64,000 nucleotides of DNA from Anisakis pegreffii (GCA_035041965.1 JAPYMA010000444.1:62001-126000); one strand, 5' to 3'; positions 28,420-42,485 are shown, numbered from the stretch's first letter. The notes: generated from the letters alone by a model not told the origin. Numbers and translations are program-made.

Positions 28420-31400
28420 CTATTCCTTGATCCAGTCTGTACCGCTTTCTGCTGCCACTTCAAGTGCCGGCTGTTGAATAAAGATATGCGGCTTATCCCG
28501 CTGCGCCAGAACCACCTGAAGTCGATATCACTTCAATAAAATTTTTTGAAAACTTTCTCAGAAAAACTTCCCTTTCATAACCTAAAACTACCAAACATTT
28601 CGGTAACCCATCGCTACTTCTACTCCAAATTTATGACCTTTATGAATATAAGTAACCTATTCCAATCCTACCGAATATTGTAAAAAACTTCAAACAAATT
28701 AGTACTCGAAATCACTTAATTCCTAAACTGCAGAGTGAAGATAATATCAATACATGACTAAAATCATTCAAAATAAGCACTCGACTGAAATATTATAAAA
28801 TCAAATCAAACCAAATGAGATCAATTAGAATCTGATGAATGAGTGAATAAATGACTGACTGACCTGTGCCATCAGAAGAAGTTTTTTGTTCTTGACGAAT
28901 GGGTGATAACGTATTTGCAAACGATTCCATCCGTTCACGAGTTTTGTTGCGAACACGAACCCATTCGGTCCCTCTTGCAGTGGATGTGGTGGATTGTTGT
29001 TCATACGCACCGACTCGAAAGGACTCCGACCCCACATCCGCACTCGCCACTAAATTCTTTCATTTCATTCAGCACATTTCATGTGAATCGCAACTAGCTC
29101 AGGCTATCATCAAGTGAACGAATGACAATAGACTTACATATCGCGGACTGAAGTAATCGAACACGGCCAGCATTATCAAATAAACATAACGTTTATTCGG
29201 CAACAGGCACTTCTCGAAGTGAAAGCTCAACTCCACCGTGAAGTTGCTCCACTGCGATTCCCACATCGAACGTATCATCACGGGTGTAATTTTTCGTTTC
29301 ACTGTCATACTGCTGAAATGGTATCACACGTGACTATTCACCTTCTCCAGTCATTCTCAATAATATTTGTATTCTATTAAAATACGGCATGATTCCTGTG
29401 AATTTCCAAACAACCACCTACTTCACTTGAAGAATGACGACAATACCCAGAAAAAAAAGAGGATCTACATAATTTAAAACCACAGTTACTCGGCAGAATA
29501 CTTCAATAACAGTACTGTATACACTACTGTGCCATTCTCACAGTGGCCATTTCGCATAGGCTTACGATATCGGATCATTAGCTACCGTATACGCTCATAT
29601 CGTACCATATTAGCCAATATCTACTGTATTCTCGAGCGTGTATGCATAATACGTCGTTGTTGCTGTTGAATAAATCAACATAGTACTCGTTCTGAATACC
29701 TATTCATCACTGCTGGGCTGTACTGTAGAGTACGATAATCTACACAGCATTACAGTAACCTTCAACTGCACACGCTTATCTTACGCACTCCATATGTAGC
29801 GCGAGCGATAAAACAGTTGTATCGCAATAGCAATTGCTTAAATAAGGAATTAATAATCAACTTTTCATGATCTCAATTGCATATCCGAACATGAGCTTAG
29901 GCTCAAAATATTGATCATAATATTACAATAACACATCTGAAGTATTACAGTCAATCTGTTTTTTGCTAGCAATGGTGAACGATTCTGCAGTACAACTGCC
30001 TATTGATGGATCATTGAGCTCTATTTAATCTCATCATCCAAACTTTGAATCAATTCTAACGTTTCCTTTGAATCAAAACCATATAAAGACAGGCAGATAA
30101 CTGAAGGAAATCCAGCCACTTATATCACTTCGAAAATTTCACAATATATCATCAACTGAATTCCTTAAGGCTGTGTTCACGCGCACTCAGCAACATTCTC
30201 CACTAACATCGACAGATCTGTTTTAAACGTGAAGGATTTCAGCACCGATATTTCACTTGTATTGAGATTTGAAGTGAAGATGTAATAAGACTATGCGCAT
30301 GTCTATTTCATAGGATGATAAACACAAGTAAGTCGCAGGAGAGCGCAAATTGCATAGAAATGATCGACATACTCAATTACAAACTATGTCTTCGAATCAT
30401 TTACATGCTCACATTCCTTCACAACGCCTTTGCAGAGCGATCGATGGGTCTGAGAATGAATCAGTTGAGGTTGTGAAGTAATAATGAAAAAATTTTGAAG
30501 TTGTTTCACTGCGGCCCTATAGATGGGAACGTTACACAATAGTATTGTCTGTCATTGATATCTGCAGTACTTGAGCATTCTCAGATACTAATCCAAAACT
30601 CGAAACAAACGCATGACCGAAACATTGCAATAGCACACATAAATATTACTCATGGCATGCGAGACGAGTCCGTATCAATACGATAAACTTCCTAATCAGA
30701 CGAATCGAATCGAAATCGCTCACTTACCTTTAATCCACCCACGAGAACAATCAACGACGACAACAACAACTCAAACTCACTTACCTGCTAAAACGATGCT
30801 ATCGTCAACATTCACTTCCTGTATGAAATGAGTTCAAAACGAAAACTTCTCAATAACAATGGCACAACAATTTTAATGCATAATAGTATTTCTTGTTTGC
30901 ATTGCTATTTTATTCAATCCGTATTGCATTAAATCTGCATTAAGTCTTGCTGTTCATGATATAGTAATATCATTGTCCTTTGACGTGCATCTTCCCCTCG
31001 ACTTCCATTACATATTAATCAATCAGGTTGTCTTGAATGATTCACGATTAGATCGGAATCCCATTCGAATCGTTGCATCAGACATACTCTCAGCAGTTTT
31101 TTGCTATCGGTAGCCAAACAGCTCCACTTAACAAGGCATCATATTGGCTCCGTTCAGAAACCCATAGCCTGCGGTCTTTCACTTTCTTCAATTATTGCGT
31201 ATCCATGCAACATGTGAATATACCTAATTTTCATAGAATATTATGGAAACCTCTAATTCTGCTGAAAATGAACAATCACGACCAAGGAACAAACAGAGAC
31301 CGATATCAGTTCGTCAGATATTTCGCGAACTATTCAGATTATCAGCTGGGAATCTCCAAAATCAATTTCCAAATACTCAACAGTTTTGCCACACTTAAAA

Positions 31401-34400
31401 TGACGATGATCTATACTGCGGGTATCATATAAGTAGTTGATACCATCAATATGTGATAATGAGAAGAAGCAGTTCAGAAATCAAGATATCATTGAGACGA
31501 CGTTCAACAATTTCACCGCATTCAGAAATCCAAAATTCTTTTGTAAACGGATATACGATCTCGCGTCTAGATGACAGAAATATGTTGATTCCATTCGGTG
31601 CTTATTTCTGATGAATGAAATGAGTTTGAAGGAAGTGACAACGTTTTGAAATTCTCCTATGTAAATGGCAAAAGCAAACCTAACGTATAGATGCAAGATA
31701 TCACAAAAATATGTGCAAATCCCACATTATTAGACAACAGAATTCTTCTGCTCATCTGAGATTAAACTAATCTCAGAAGACAACAGCAATACAAACCGAT
31801 ATCATTCGTTATCAAAACTCATGCACGAAAAAAACAGAAATTCATTTAAAATGCGTTCAAAATCGAAATGTTTTCTGTCTTAATTATAGTTCATCCACTC
31901 ACTACACCATATACAAAACCCATCACATCATTTAATCAGATTCAATTTTTCAGCGAATTCGAAACATTTTTCAGAGACAAACAAACACTAACCTTTCACG
32001 ACGTATCATGCATACACAAACTAAATCTGAACATACCGTTCAAACTCTTAGGGAAACTCTTAAGTACACAATAAACTTACCGTCATATTCATCTGAAATA
32101 CTCAATCATACCTAACGATATTCCACAAAATTCCAAACCAAATCAATTTCTCCTCCATAAACTTACATAAACGTTTTCATACGAGCCTCATCCAACGCCT
32201 CGGCTAGTTTGTGTTGATGCTGTTCAAGTTTTTGAGTTAATCTGAATCATATCCAATATCAATCGCAATTTTACTACAAATATACGCAAATACTCTTCAT
32301 ATCAAAAGATTCAAAATGGACATGTCATAAACTGCAAAACAAATATATACTAATATAATTACTAAACTCACCTCGGATCACGAATCGTCTTCAAAACCTC
32401 ATTCACATCCGCACCAAATTCCAACAACAAATATATCGCACGTATCGCGTTCGGATCCTTGCATTCGATCGCGTAATGCAACGGCGTTTTCTTTTTCGCA
32501 TCGAATGTGTTCACCGGAGATCTCAACAACCAAACCAATAATAACAACTAAAAACTAACAAATCACAACTAAAATAAAATACCTCAGATGTAACAAAGTT
32601 CTGACAAGGCACCACGACCCGTTCTCAATAGCTGCATGCAGAGGTGTCTTCAGATTGTGCTCTTCCGGAATATCCAGCCTTGCACCTCCCATTACTAACA
32701 CTCGCAACATATCGTCATTGATATGCGCCGAAGTACGCGTATTACATTTCCTTTCACAGATCTGAAATCTTACCAATATTATCAACACCAAATTCATTAC
32801 CACTCATAAAGACAACAAAATATAAAACACTCTCAACTGCCTATCTACGAGTATGTGAGTTAACAACATCAATCTAAAGACTTTGCTTACAAAAAAAAAC
32901 AATCAAATAGCAGCTCTTTACATTATTCCCTTACCACTCTTGAATCAACTAAATTTATCACAAAAACTGAATGAAATAAAATAATTTCATAAGCGAATCC
33001 TAATAAACACACCTCATATGCGAGTGTTTTACCATGAAAACACTGATTAAAATCGAAGCCACGCTTCTCCTGTGGACATCTGGCTGTCCAACGTACTGCA
33101 TTAACACGACCATTCAGCACTGCATTGCGCAAAGCCTCAAAAAATTCAAACTGCTAAATGAAACTTACTCAAAACAAAACGATCACACAAGTAAATAAAG
33201 AAACGAAACAAATAATGAATCAATGTAAAATCAACGATGAGTTCAATGCTAAAACAATATGGAAAGAACTCTTTTCACAATACCATAAAGCTTTTCAATG
33301 GTTCTTCACGATTCCTGAATTGATTCCGAAATTCCATTGCCTCAATTTGTTGAATCGGTTCGAGTGAGACGGGCAACGGCAACGAGGCTATCGCCCGTGC
33401 ACGATAGTCCGTATACTCTGAAGAGGCCGACGGTGTTGATGACGATGTGGATGAGGACTGCCCAGGCTGATCAGTCAGGCTCTGATTTTGCGGTGCGATC
33501 GGCTGGGCAGAGCTGCTCTGTTTGGGGATTTGGTTGGAGGTTTGGAGCGTCTGGGTGGCGGGTTGAGGTGGTGCTGTTTGCGGAGTCCGAATGGAAGGCT
33601 GAACGCTCCTCGTAGCAGAAACAGCAGAAGTCGACGGTTGGCATGACGATAACGATACCCAACCGCCCTTAACTGTCGACTGTCTCTTCGCCGATGTCGT
33701 CGATGCAGAAGCTGCTGCAGCTACCTGCTGAAAATTTACCAACTGCACCTCTCCACTTTAAGAAGAACAGTCTACTGGGTCGAGCCGTTCAATCCAATCA
33801 TAACATTCACCTTCGAAGAAGAACTTTTACAAAGTTTCTTAAAACTAAACATACCTGAGTGGATGAAGTCTGCAGATTTGTCGATACTGCGCTCCGATTG
33901 TCCACTGATTTTTGCTCGCCTTCTTTATCTCCACTATTACCCTCATTTGTTGACGACAGTTGCCCTTGCTCTTTCGTGTCCGAACTCGAACTAGGCACTG
34001 AACTCAACTTCTCGACTACACATTCATTAGCACTATTATTATTATTAGTACTGCTTTGGACATCAGATTCATTTTGTATCGCCGCCATTTCACTCGAATT
34101 GCCATTGTTGTTACTGCTATTGACCGAACAACCATCCATCGATGAATCTTGTCCAATAGCAATCGAATTATTGCTGTTTCCACTGCTGCTATCATTACCA
34201 CTATTATTCTGTGCGTCATCACACACAACTCCGTTCTCCTCTTCTTTTGCCAATTTTTTTCGTCGACCAACTTTAGGATTCCTCTTCCTTCTGTTCACTG
34301 CAGACGATGACTGGGCAGCTTTCCGACCCTTCTGAGTACCTCGTCGACCTTTCGATATCCCCTTCGGCCCTTTCTCACCGTCTTGTTCTGTCTCCGGCTC

Positions 34401-37248
34401 CTGTTTGATTTCCATTTTGATAGTTGCCTCTTCAAGTTCACGTCCATTCGATTCGCCACCATTCACTTCCAATTGTTCTGCTTTGATTCTTGTTTGTTCT
34501 TTTTCTTGTGCTTGCTGTTCATTCGAACCAACATTGCTGCCTTCACAAGAATTCTCATAGCTTTTGCCAGAATCCACAACATTTTTATCAATGCCCTCAG
34601 CATTAGTTCTATCATTATCTTCTGAATCATTCACAACACCCTTAACGTTTTCAACATCTCTATCTGAATCCTCTGTTTTTGCAATTGCCATCGCAGTTAC
34701 AGTCATCTTATCGCTAATATTCTCACTCTTCTTATCGCTATCACAACTACGATCATCATTTGCATCTTTATTACTATCGTTATCACTCTTATTATCACTT
34801 GTTATCACCATATCAGAAGCTTCCAAAGACTCCGGCTCTAGGGATACTTCAGATGAATCTCCCTTCAATGTCTTTCGTCGTTTTGATGGTGGAGTACTGC
34901 TACAAGTCGCACGTTGCTGTCGTCGTTTACCTCTGCTCTTTCCACGAGGCGATGACGATGAGCTCCGTGCAGAATTTTCATTTTTCACACTTTTTCTTGA
35001 CTTTTTTCCACTTTTCTTCATCGTTTTCTTTGTCTTTCCTACTCTCTCCGTACCAACCGATCCACCCATATCAGAATGCTCTTCATCCAGCGCTCCTTCC
35101 TCGATCGTTTCATTTGCCATTTCATTCGCATCTTGTGATGTGCCCACCAACGAATCGCTATTCTGCAATACAAAAATGGCGTAATTATCTCTAATTTTTT
35201 CCTCCATTTCTAAATCGCTATCATTTCACTGATTACTTTTATTCCATAATGTTACTTTCATTACGTGGACCAGTACTCTTAATGTTTATCATTATGCGTC
35301 AATATCATCATTACAATTTATCGTACTACTCAAAAACATTAACTCTAGAACACTCGCCTTCGATACCGATGGCACAACACCAGATTCATCAGTAGTATGC
35401 AAAATACCATCATCACCCTTGCTGATCCCTTCCAAAGGCGATGATTCGTCAACAATAAGCTTTTCCACTTCTTTAGCAGTCGCCTTCTAAACTTAGACAA
35501 ATTGCTACTCTACGATTGGCAATAATAACTTATCATTCTAATAACACTAATGATAACGTCAGCTCGGTGTGCAAAGAACGATATCGAAATGAACAGAACA
35601 TATTCCAATATCTGTTATAATTTAGTGATAACTGGAAGGCATTTATGTGACACTCCTCCTTAATTAATTATTGAATAAACTCTTCATGAGGAAGAAGAAT
35701 ATACAGTTGAATCTTATCACAATCTTATAAAACATTCACCTTTCTTGATCGTGTTTTCTTATTACTAGTTCGACGGGGGGTTTTTGCGTTGCTTTTAGTC
35801 GCTGCAGTTGTGGGAGGTGACGATTTGGTGGTGGAGGCGATTTGCTTTTTGTTCGGAGATGGTGACGCAGAACCAGTCTTTAGAACTGTTCGCAGTTTAT
35901 TCCTTGTTACGCGACCAACATCAAAACCAATTTCACATAATACCTAAACATCTTTTCCAGTAATATTACAAACACTAACAATGAAATTATCCCAAACAAA
36001 TCTCATAACAAAGTCATAACTAATGAAAATCCATCACGATCTGTTCGTCTCAACATGAAGAAATTTACATTTGCATATGAGTCAAACCATCCATCCACAT
36101 ATAATATTCTCACCTTTTCAGTTTGTGATGGAATTCGATTCTCAACGAATAAATTCGCAATTTCACGATTCTCCAAGTCACCGAAACGATTCCACGATTC
36201 TGGTGTTAACACCTCAACCGTTTCATACGCTTCATTCGCGTCGTCTGCCTTCTCCGCCGTCGAATCGTCTTCAATCACTTCATTATTTTGCTCCTCCTGC
36301 TGCTGCTGCTCAATGATCACAGAAGATGACGTTTGGCCACAAGGCTCCAACCCTCCTTCAACCGATATACCACACCCATCATTGAGACCATTGTGTTGCT
36401 GTTGTAGCTCTGATACATCATCTTCCATAGGCCCTTCTTTGAATTCCTCCAGTTTTGCACTTTCTTCCGAAACGATTTTCTCTGACGTTCCATCCTCCTT
36501 AATAAACCAACACATGCTAATAATCAAATTTAAAAATTCACCATCTCAAAACACATTCAATATTAAACATACAATGATTATGATAAATGCAATACTGCTC
36601 ATTGCAGAGATACATCCTTTGACCAACTCACATAATGACCAATACAAATGCTCACTGACCAATACAAACAAATACCACCAATAACCAATAAATAAACGAA
36701 TCACAAATCAGCACAACTACCTCATAACTGATTCCATCTTCCTGTTGCAACTGTCCTTGTGCCACAACGATCGTACCGTCCACCTCTGATTGAATCAAAC
36801 TGTCCATAAACCCCTCACCCAGTTCCTCATGACTACCTCCGCCTTCAATCAACTCCTCAGCAAATTCATCATTGATCTGATTCTCGTTCAAATTGCCCTC
36901 CTCTCCTTCGCTATTCAAATAGAACGTTTCTATCAATCGATCGCAATCCTCAGCCAAATTCTCGTACGGTTCCCACGTATCATCTGCTTCGTCAAATCCC
37001 AACCATCTCACTTTATACAACGTTCGACCGTCTTTATCAGTCCTTATAGCGATTATCTTCTCAACCTGAAAATTTCATTCATATCCCATCAACCAACCAA
37101 GATATCATCACTAAATCTCACTGATTTCTTCATAAAACTGATCTCATTTCAGGGTAATATATCAAAATACTCATTTTACCGAATAAAATTAAGTTCAAAC
37201 CTCAAAAGTCTCGCCACTCGTATTCATCGCTGAAAACGATGTGTCCAT
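28420..37248 (-). CDS. MPHOSPH8: MPP8-like chromodomain / ankyrin-repeat protein (HUSH subunit family)
   Basis: Candidate reader of H3K9-methylated chromatin. Fourteen exons: 37248-37201, 37065-36721, 36497-36114, 35943-35740, 35486-35358, 35162-33855, 33727-33284, 33150-33013, 32761-32583, 32521-32372, 32241-32167, 29312-29138, 29049-28864, 28515-28420; sum 1287 codons (1286 residues). Order of parts: N-terminal chromodomain (about 14-68: FEVEKI, YKVRWLGF, DDTWEPYENL, with aromatic-cage positions F, W and F); acidic region; Lys/Arg-rich segments (327, 600s); a 436-codon Ser/Asn/Glu-rich exon; a Ser/Pro/Gln-rich segment (807-954); ankyrin repeats (about 955-1110: NLKTPLHAAIENGSW, KKTPLHYAIECKD); and a C-terminal domain (1135-1286) that lines up along its length with the C-terminus of human MPP8 as I remember it. 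The human protein is about 860 residues; the extra length is in the linker. Intron 5 appears to be GC-AG and intron 11 is 2.85 kb. A generic chromo-ankyrin protein is the alternative. Confidence 0.8.
29313..32166. other. 2.85-kb intron 11 of the MPP8-like gene
   Basis: The largest intron in the window. It separates the last ankyrin-linker exon from the C-terminal domain. Its 29440-30720 part is less A/C-biased than other introns and may be an old insertion. It contains a short segment (30785-30818) with strong splice signals on the gene strand (see findings). A 119-codon plus-strand frame at 31073-31432 has no recognisable homology. Confidence 0.55.
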
Positions 37249-38386
37249 ATTGAATCGCTTGTTAACCACCTCTCAAGTCCAGTCCAATTGAATCGATTAA
37301 ATCGTCCAACCACTCGAACAATCCCGAAAATCAACTCAATTCGAAATCGCACGATTCTCTTCTACTTCTATTTGACGTATAGCTTCTTCAGCTTTACCCT
37401 GAAACATCAAAATCTCAAATAACCATTGTATTCACTCAGTTCACCAATATAAAACCGTACATCTCGACTCTTTCATAACGACACGAAATTCTAAACAATT
37501 ACAATCCTAAAATAAATCCTATTCTATACGGAACCAATCCATTATATCTTCCAGTGTCACTTCTATTACATATAAAATTATCAAAAACTCATAAATGTCA
37601 TATTCATAACATAAATAATCGCACGATGTCCTCGAATATCTTCTGAAAACTTCGTATAACTAATGATTTTTTGCAATAACTCCTTGTTCACTCCTCATTG
37701 TTATTTTACGCAACTTAAATGCTCGCTCAAATAGAACATCCTCCGAACAAATCTTATCGTTCTATGATTCAAATGACAAATTATCATATATATGCCCAAT
37801 TCAGGATGCATTCACCTTTTCATGCACAATCTGTAAAGATAAGCCAAATATATTTTTGTTTCATTCTTGTATTCATTCAATTTTCAATCTAATAATAATA
37901 ACAACAATAACAATGAGACCAAAACAATAACAAACCCAACAATAATGATAATAATGTAACAATTGAAATTTAACACAACTTATCAAAACATACAAAAACC
38001 ATCACACATTACATACAATACGATCCATGTCACGGTAACAATTCCAACCTCAAATATCGAATAACCGTCAAACAATCAAAATCAAATCGCCAATCGCAAT
38101 ACAACACTAAATCTCCAATGCAAATTCATATCTTCACAAACCAAAACTGCACTAAATCCCAAAACAATTCAACAATCTCAATCAAAATACCATGAGTTCC
38201 ACCCCTAAGCACATTCCTTTCAAATCCCTCACTAATCATCAACAACAAACCAAAAACAACAACAAATACCATATATACAGATATTCTTAATGATACCAAT
38301 ATCAAAGTAACAATATTAATGTCAGCAATACAATCGTAAAAATATCCCTGCCATCCATATACCATCAACCGATGTATTCCCACCAA
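37249..38386. other. intergenic, MPP8-like to CWF19L1 (1.1 kb), with possible leader acceptor
   Basis: AT-rich spacer. On the minus strand a TTTCAG ends at 37399, about 150 bases upstream of the MPP8-like ATG, and could be its trans-splice or 5' UTR splice acceptor. AATAATAATAACAACAAT runs occur at 37890-37965. No separate gene is supported. Confidence 0.45.
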
Positions 38387-41300
38387 TCATTTCTCCTCAC
38401 CGCCACTATCGCCATCACCATCGCTATCACCGTCATCTGTGAAATCGAACTCCTTGAATGAATTCTGCAGTCGTTTTACCAATTCCGCTTGCTCGTCTCG
38501 TTTCATCTCGCAACCGCGCCAATCCACTTTTTCTTCGCAATTCAACAGTGCGCTCCCACACAGCACCTAAAACTAGTTAATATGACCACTTTCTACAACT
38601 GAAAACTTTCACCAGAGATATTTGAATTAGTTTATTCAGTCATAAAAAGAATCACTTTAAACACACACTTATAAAGATTCGCTTTCATATGTCCATATTT
38701 ACAATATATAAAACCACGAATCAACGATTCCATATACAAATCCAAATGACCTCAAAAACAACCAACCTCTCGTCCAAACTGCAACGGGAAATTGCGCATC
38801 GATAACGAAAATAAACGCGATCCATCCGGTAATTCCACGTAGAAATACGGACATCCTTCGTTGACCATGTCCCAAATCTTCAATTGAAAAATAAATATAT
38901 TTCTTTCTGTTCGTCACAACCAAACAAATGAACAACAAAACAAATAAATCAACAAATGAATGAACATCTCCTTAATATCAAAGGACTACCACACTCATCA
39001 TACCCTCACAATCTTAATCACTCACCTGCTGTTCGGGTTCCATAAACGTCAATTCGATATTTTTCAATTGTGCCGCATTCAAGAATGAACTCTTCAACGC
39101 CTTTGAGCACAACTTTGGTATAGCGACGATTTGTAACTAAAACCGCACATATTACAATCAATTTCATTACTGCTTCATTACTATTATTTCCATCATTACT
39201 TCCATATCATCAATATTATCACTATCGCTACAAAACCGAAAAGAAACAATCCCCAGATCACTTAAGAAACCACAAACAAAAAATGATATAAACGAATAAT
39301 TTACAATTCACAATTCAAATTAAATTAACAAAATCACCTGTAAATGTTGCGTTTTATAATTTCGCTCGAATGCCACTATGACCTTATTTTGCTTATTGAA
39401 CATCAACGTGAACGCTTTCTTGAATTGCTCAATTTCATCACGCACCTCTTGCGGTGCTGCCACTAGCGATTGTATATGACCTGAATTTTGAGATTTACAA
39501 AGAAGAAAACACATTAAGGTTTCCAACTCTCCCACATCATGACAATCATAACGATAACAATCACTCAATTTACCAATTGATAAAATCATTATATGATCAT
39601 TGTTCAATGGTCCTTTTGGCATTGCTGCGTAACAGTGGTTAGCCACCGCAACAATTAAATACTTTTCCACATCGACATTCGATAAACAGAACCAGCACGG
39701 TTGCTGGACACGAGCCTCTCGAGGCATCTCTTCCCTCGGATGGCGACGCTTCCTTCCACCACGATCGACCGTGTCTTCCTCCATCCCTTCCGAAGACATA
39801 TCGAAGAAAAACTGCCCTTGTCGTGCTTCATTCTCTCGCTTCTGAGTTTCCGCCCTTTCTCTGAAGTTAAAATTATTCCATACCAATAAAATGAATATTG
39901 AAAAGATATTATTAAGATATTTACCTAGATCTTAATACCTGGATACTAAAATCAAATCCCCAACTGAACAATAAAAACTAACTCAAGAATGAAGTCCGCA
40001 ATGATTTCCATATACGGAAATTCGGATGTGTTCGGTGGTTGTTGGGTTAGTTCGCTTCGATTGCTGATTTGTCGCATTGACTTGATCGAGAACGCATATA
40101 ACCACTTCTCTTTCTCGGCGTTATCCACGGCAGCCAGACCGATGAAACGTGTCACGTGTTGTGCTGCTTCCAATAACACTCGATGGTTCCTTCAAATTAC
40201 TCTTATCTCTTCCAAATAAACTATTCTTAAGATCACCACAATAATAATTATAATGATAACAATAATGAACAATAACTACGATCATAAAATGTGATTACTG
40301 AAAAATATAATTATTAAAACATAAAACTGAATATAAACTATATAATTAAACTGCAACACAATTATCAAATTAAAAACAGAAAATGAAGTAAAAACAATTA
40401 CAATTACAAAAATACCGTCAATAAATACAAATACAATTACAAAAATACCGTCAAACAATAAATGACCAATGACAAAACAAAACAAACGTGCTAAAACCAA
40501 CCTGTACGGAGCTCGTTCATAATGAATTCCCATTCCAGCGAAATGATAACGCGGTTTCAACGCAGTCGCTAATTTCGATATCAGACGGCTTCCGTTCACC
40601 TCTTGTGATGGATGATTCGAGGAATGCTTCCATACCTTAAATACTCATTATCATTACTCTCATTATTACCATCAATGCTATCACCATTCTCTTTCCTAAA
40701 ACCATTATCAATTGACCCATATCACTCTCACAATAAAGACGTTATGATCTAATGGTAGATCAAAACTTTCAACAAAAAATTTTACGGTAATTATGCAACT
40801 CAGGCTTGGAATTCCATCAACACACTCAATTTATTAAAAGTTCCATCTGCCTGAGCCACATAATTACCCTACGGTAACAACAACATTACCAGAATTCAAC
40901 GAGTTCCTATCAAAAAACTCTAATAAAAACGCTAACACATCTGATCTAACCGTTCGAATTCTTACGATAAAACTGCTTCCGTATAATCAAAAGAACCACA
41001 GATCAAAACTTCCATCAAAATATTTACCCATTCACTTATCCATCATCCAATTCTTATGAACAAATAAACAGATCGCTAGCTATTTACTGCCCCTTCACAT
41101 TCTCTCTCAGCGATTCAAATACGATTAAGACTGCCCACAACTGTACGCATATCACACCATTACCAACCACCCAAGTAATCATATCGAAAAGTAATCAAAA
41201 ACAACAATTTCCAACATTTAATACAATTCAACTATTGTTCGAAAACTCTTTTCGGCTGAAAGGTTTCCTCTCATGGCAAACTAAAATAGAGCCGAATAAA

Positions 41301-42442
41301 GGCAAACCAACCTGTGCTGGCCACATCGACGTCAGTAAAATGTCCACTCCCAAGAATCCCGATTCCACTTTGATCGGTAACAACAACTCGTTGACCGTAT
41401 CTGCTGTGAACTATAAGCAATCTTAATCACACAATGAAACTAACGAAAATTATCAATTTTTTGTGAATTATCAATGCACTAACTTGAAATGCGTTCGACT
41501 GCGCTGCCTCGATACCACTCAGGTAAGCTATTCTCAAGCCGGTAGTTGTATTCAGCACACCTTTCTTGCCCAAATACGTCAGATTCGACGAAAATTCCAC
41601 ACTTTCTTCTGGGTAATAAGCCGATGTCGACGGGCAGCACGGACCTAAAATGAACCAATGATCCACTATCGATGGGCCACATTTCCTCTCAAACTCAAAA
41701 CAAAATTCCCAACTAATAATCGCAACAATCACTGTAACAATGAGATTACCATAACAATAGTCACTACAATAACTACTATAAAACACTGATTGAAAACAAT
41801 AATAACCAAAAACAATACCAAACAATAACCCACCCAGAATGTAAGTATTGATCGGAAATTCCACCTTTCCACTGACCACATCTTCATTTCTTTCCTCGTT
41901 TGCACCAAAAAATTCTCCCACACAGATGAGCACATCAAATGGACCATTCTATAAACAATAACAATGTCAATTCGTCAAAAACACTTAATTTATCCACAAT
42001 ACTTCATAATTTCATATGCACTGAACTAAACTAAACCTCCTGAATACTAATCTACCAACTGAAAATATCCAATCACTCAAAAAAAGCTCCTACGACTAAA
42101 ACGACTTCATAAAGCAGATTCAATGCCTGATGAACAATTACAATGCACTCAATCCAACGTTTCTCAATTCTCCCAAACTAATTATCACCTCAAATATCTC
42201 ACGAAACCTTAACTAATCCACTGCAAACATTTTCTATCAAAACGCAAAACATCATAAACCAACTAAACACTAAACGTTGAACAACATAACAATGCAAAAA
42301 GTTTCATTAACACAACAACACCAAACACATCATAAACCTTTCTATTCACATTTGTCACTCGCTTAATAAGCTGTTCAAAACGCCCGTTAACATCCCCACT
42401 CACCAATACTTTCGTCAATTTCTCACTGCTGCTGCCGCTCAT
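38387..42442 (-). CDS. CWF19L1: CWF19-like protein 1 (CWF19L1/Drn1 family)
   Basis: Homologue of the yeast debranching-associated ribonuclease Drn1 and human CWF19L1, linked to spliceosome and lariat turnover. Eleven exons: 42442-42338, 41948-41834, 41644-41484, 41410-41312, 40635-40502, 40189-39983, 39860-39574, 39480-39338, 39136-39026, 38877-38767, 38566-38387; sum 551 codons (550 residues; human 538). The N-terminal part is metallophosphatase-like ([53 protein letters not shown]), resembling lariat-debranching enzyme. The CwfJ C-terminal domain 1 is a HIT-like fold ([40 protein letters not shown]), and domain 2 follows ([29 protein letters not shown]). The tail is acidic and Gly/Asp-rich. 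The start ATG lies 29 bases after a TGATTTCAG acceptor. Confidence 0.96.
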
Positions 42443-42470
42443 ATTCCCAATTGACACTTTCAGCTGATCA

Positions 42471-42485
42471 CCTGAAATCATAAAT
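42471..42485 (-). promoter_or_regulatory. possible trans-splice acceptor of CWF19L1
   Basis: Minus-strand TTATGATTTCAG ends at 42472, giving a 29-base leader before the ATG. No coding exon was found upstream. Trans-splicing is inferred, not proven. Confidence 0.45.

Noticed and set aside
31073..31432. 119-codon plus-strand frame inside the MPP8-like intron, considered as a transposon remnant
   Set aside because: No transposase, reverse transcriptase or integrase motif could be seen; left as unknown.
33859..35194. Long plus-strand frames (up to 206 codons) opposite the big MPP8-like exon
   Set aside because: Antisense shadows of a 436-codon exon rich in Ser, Asp and Lys; the sense frame fits the gene model and is in phase with its neighbours.
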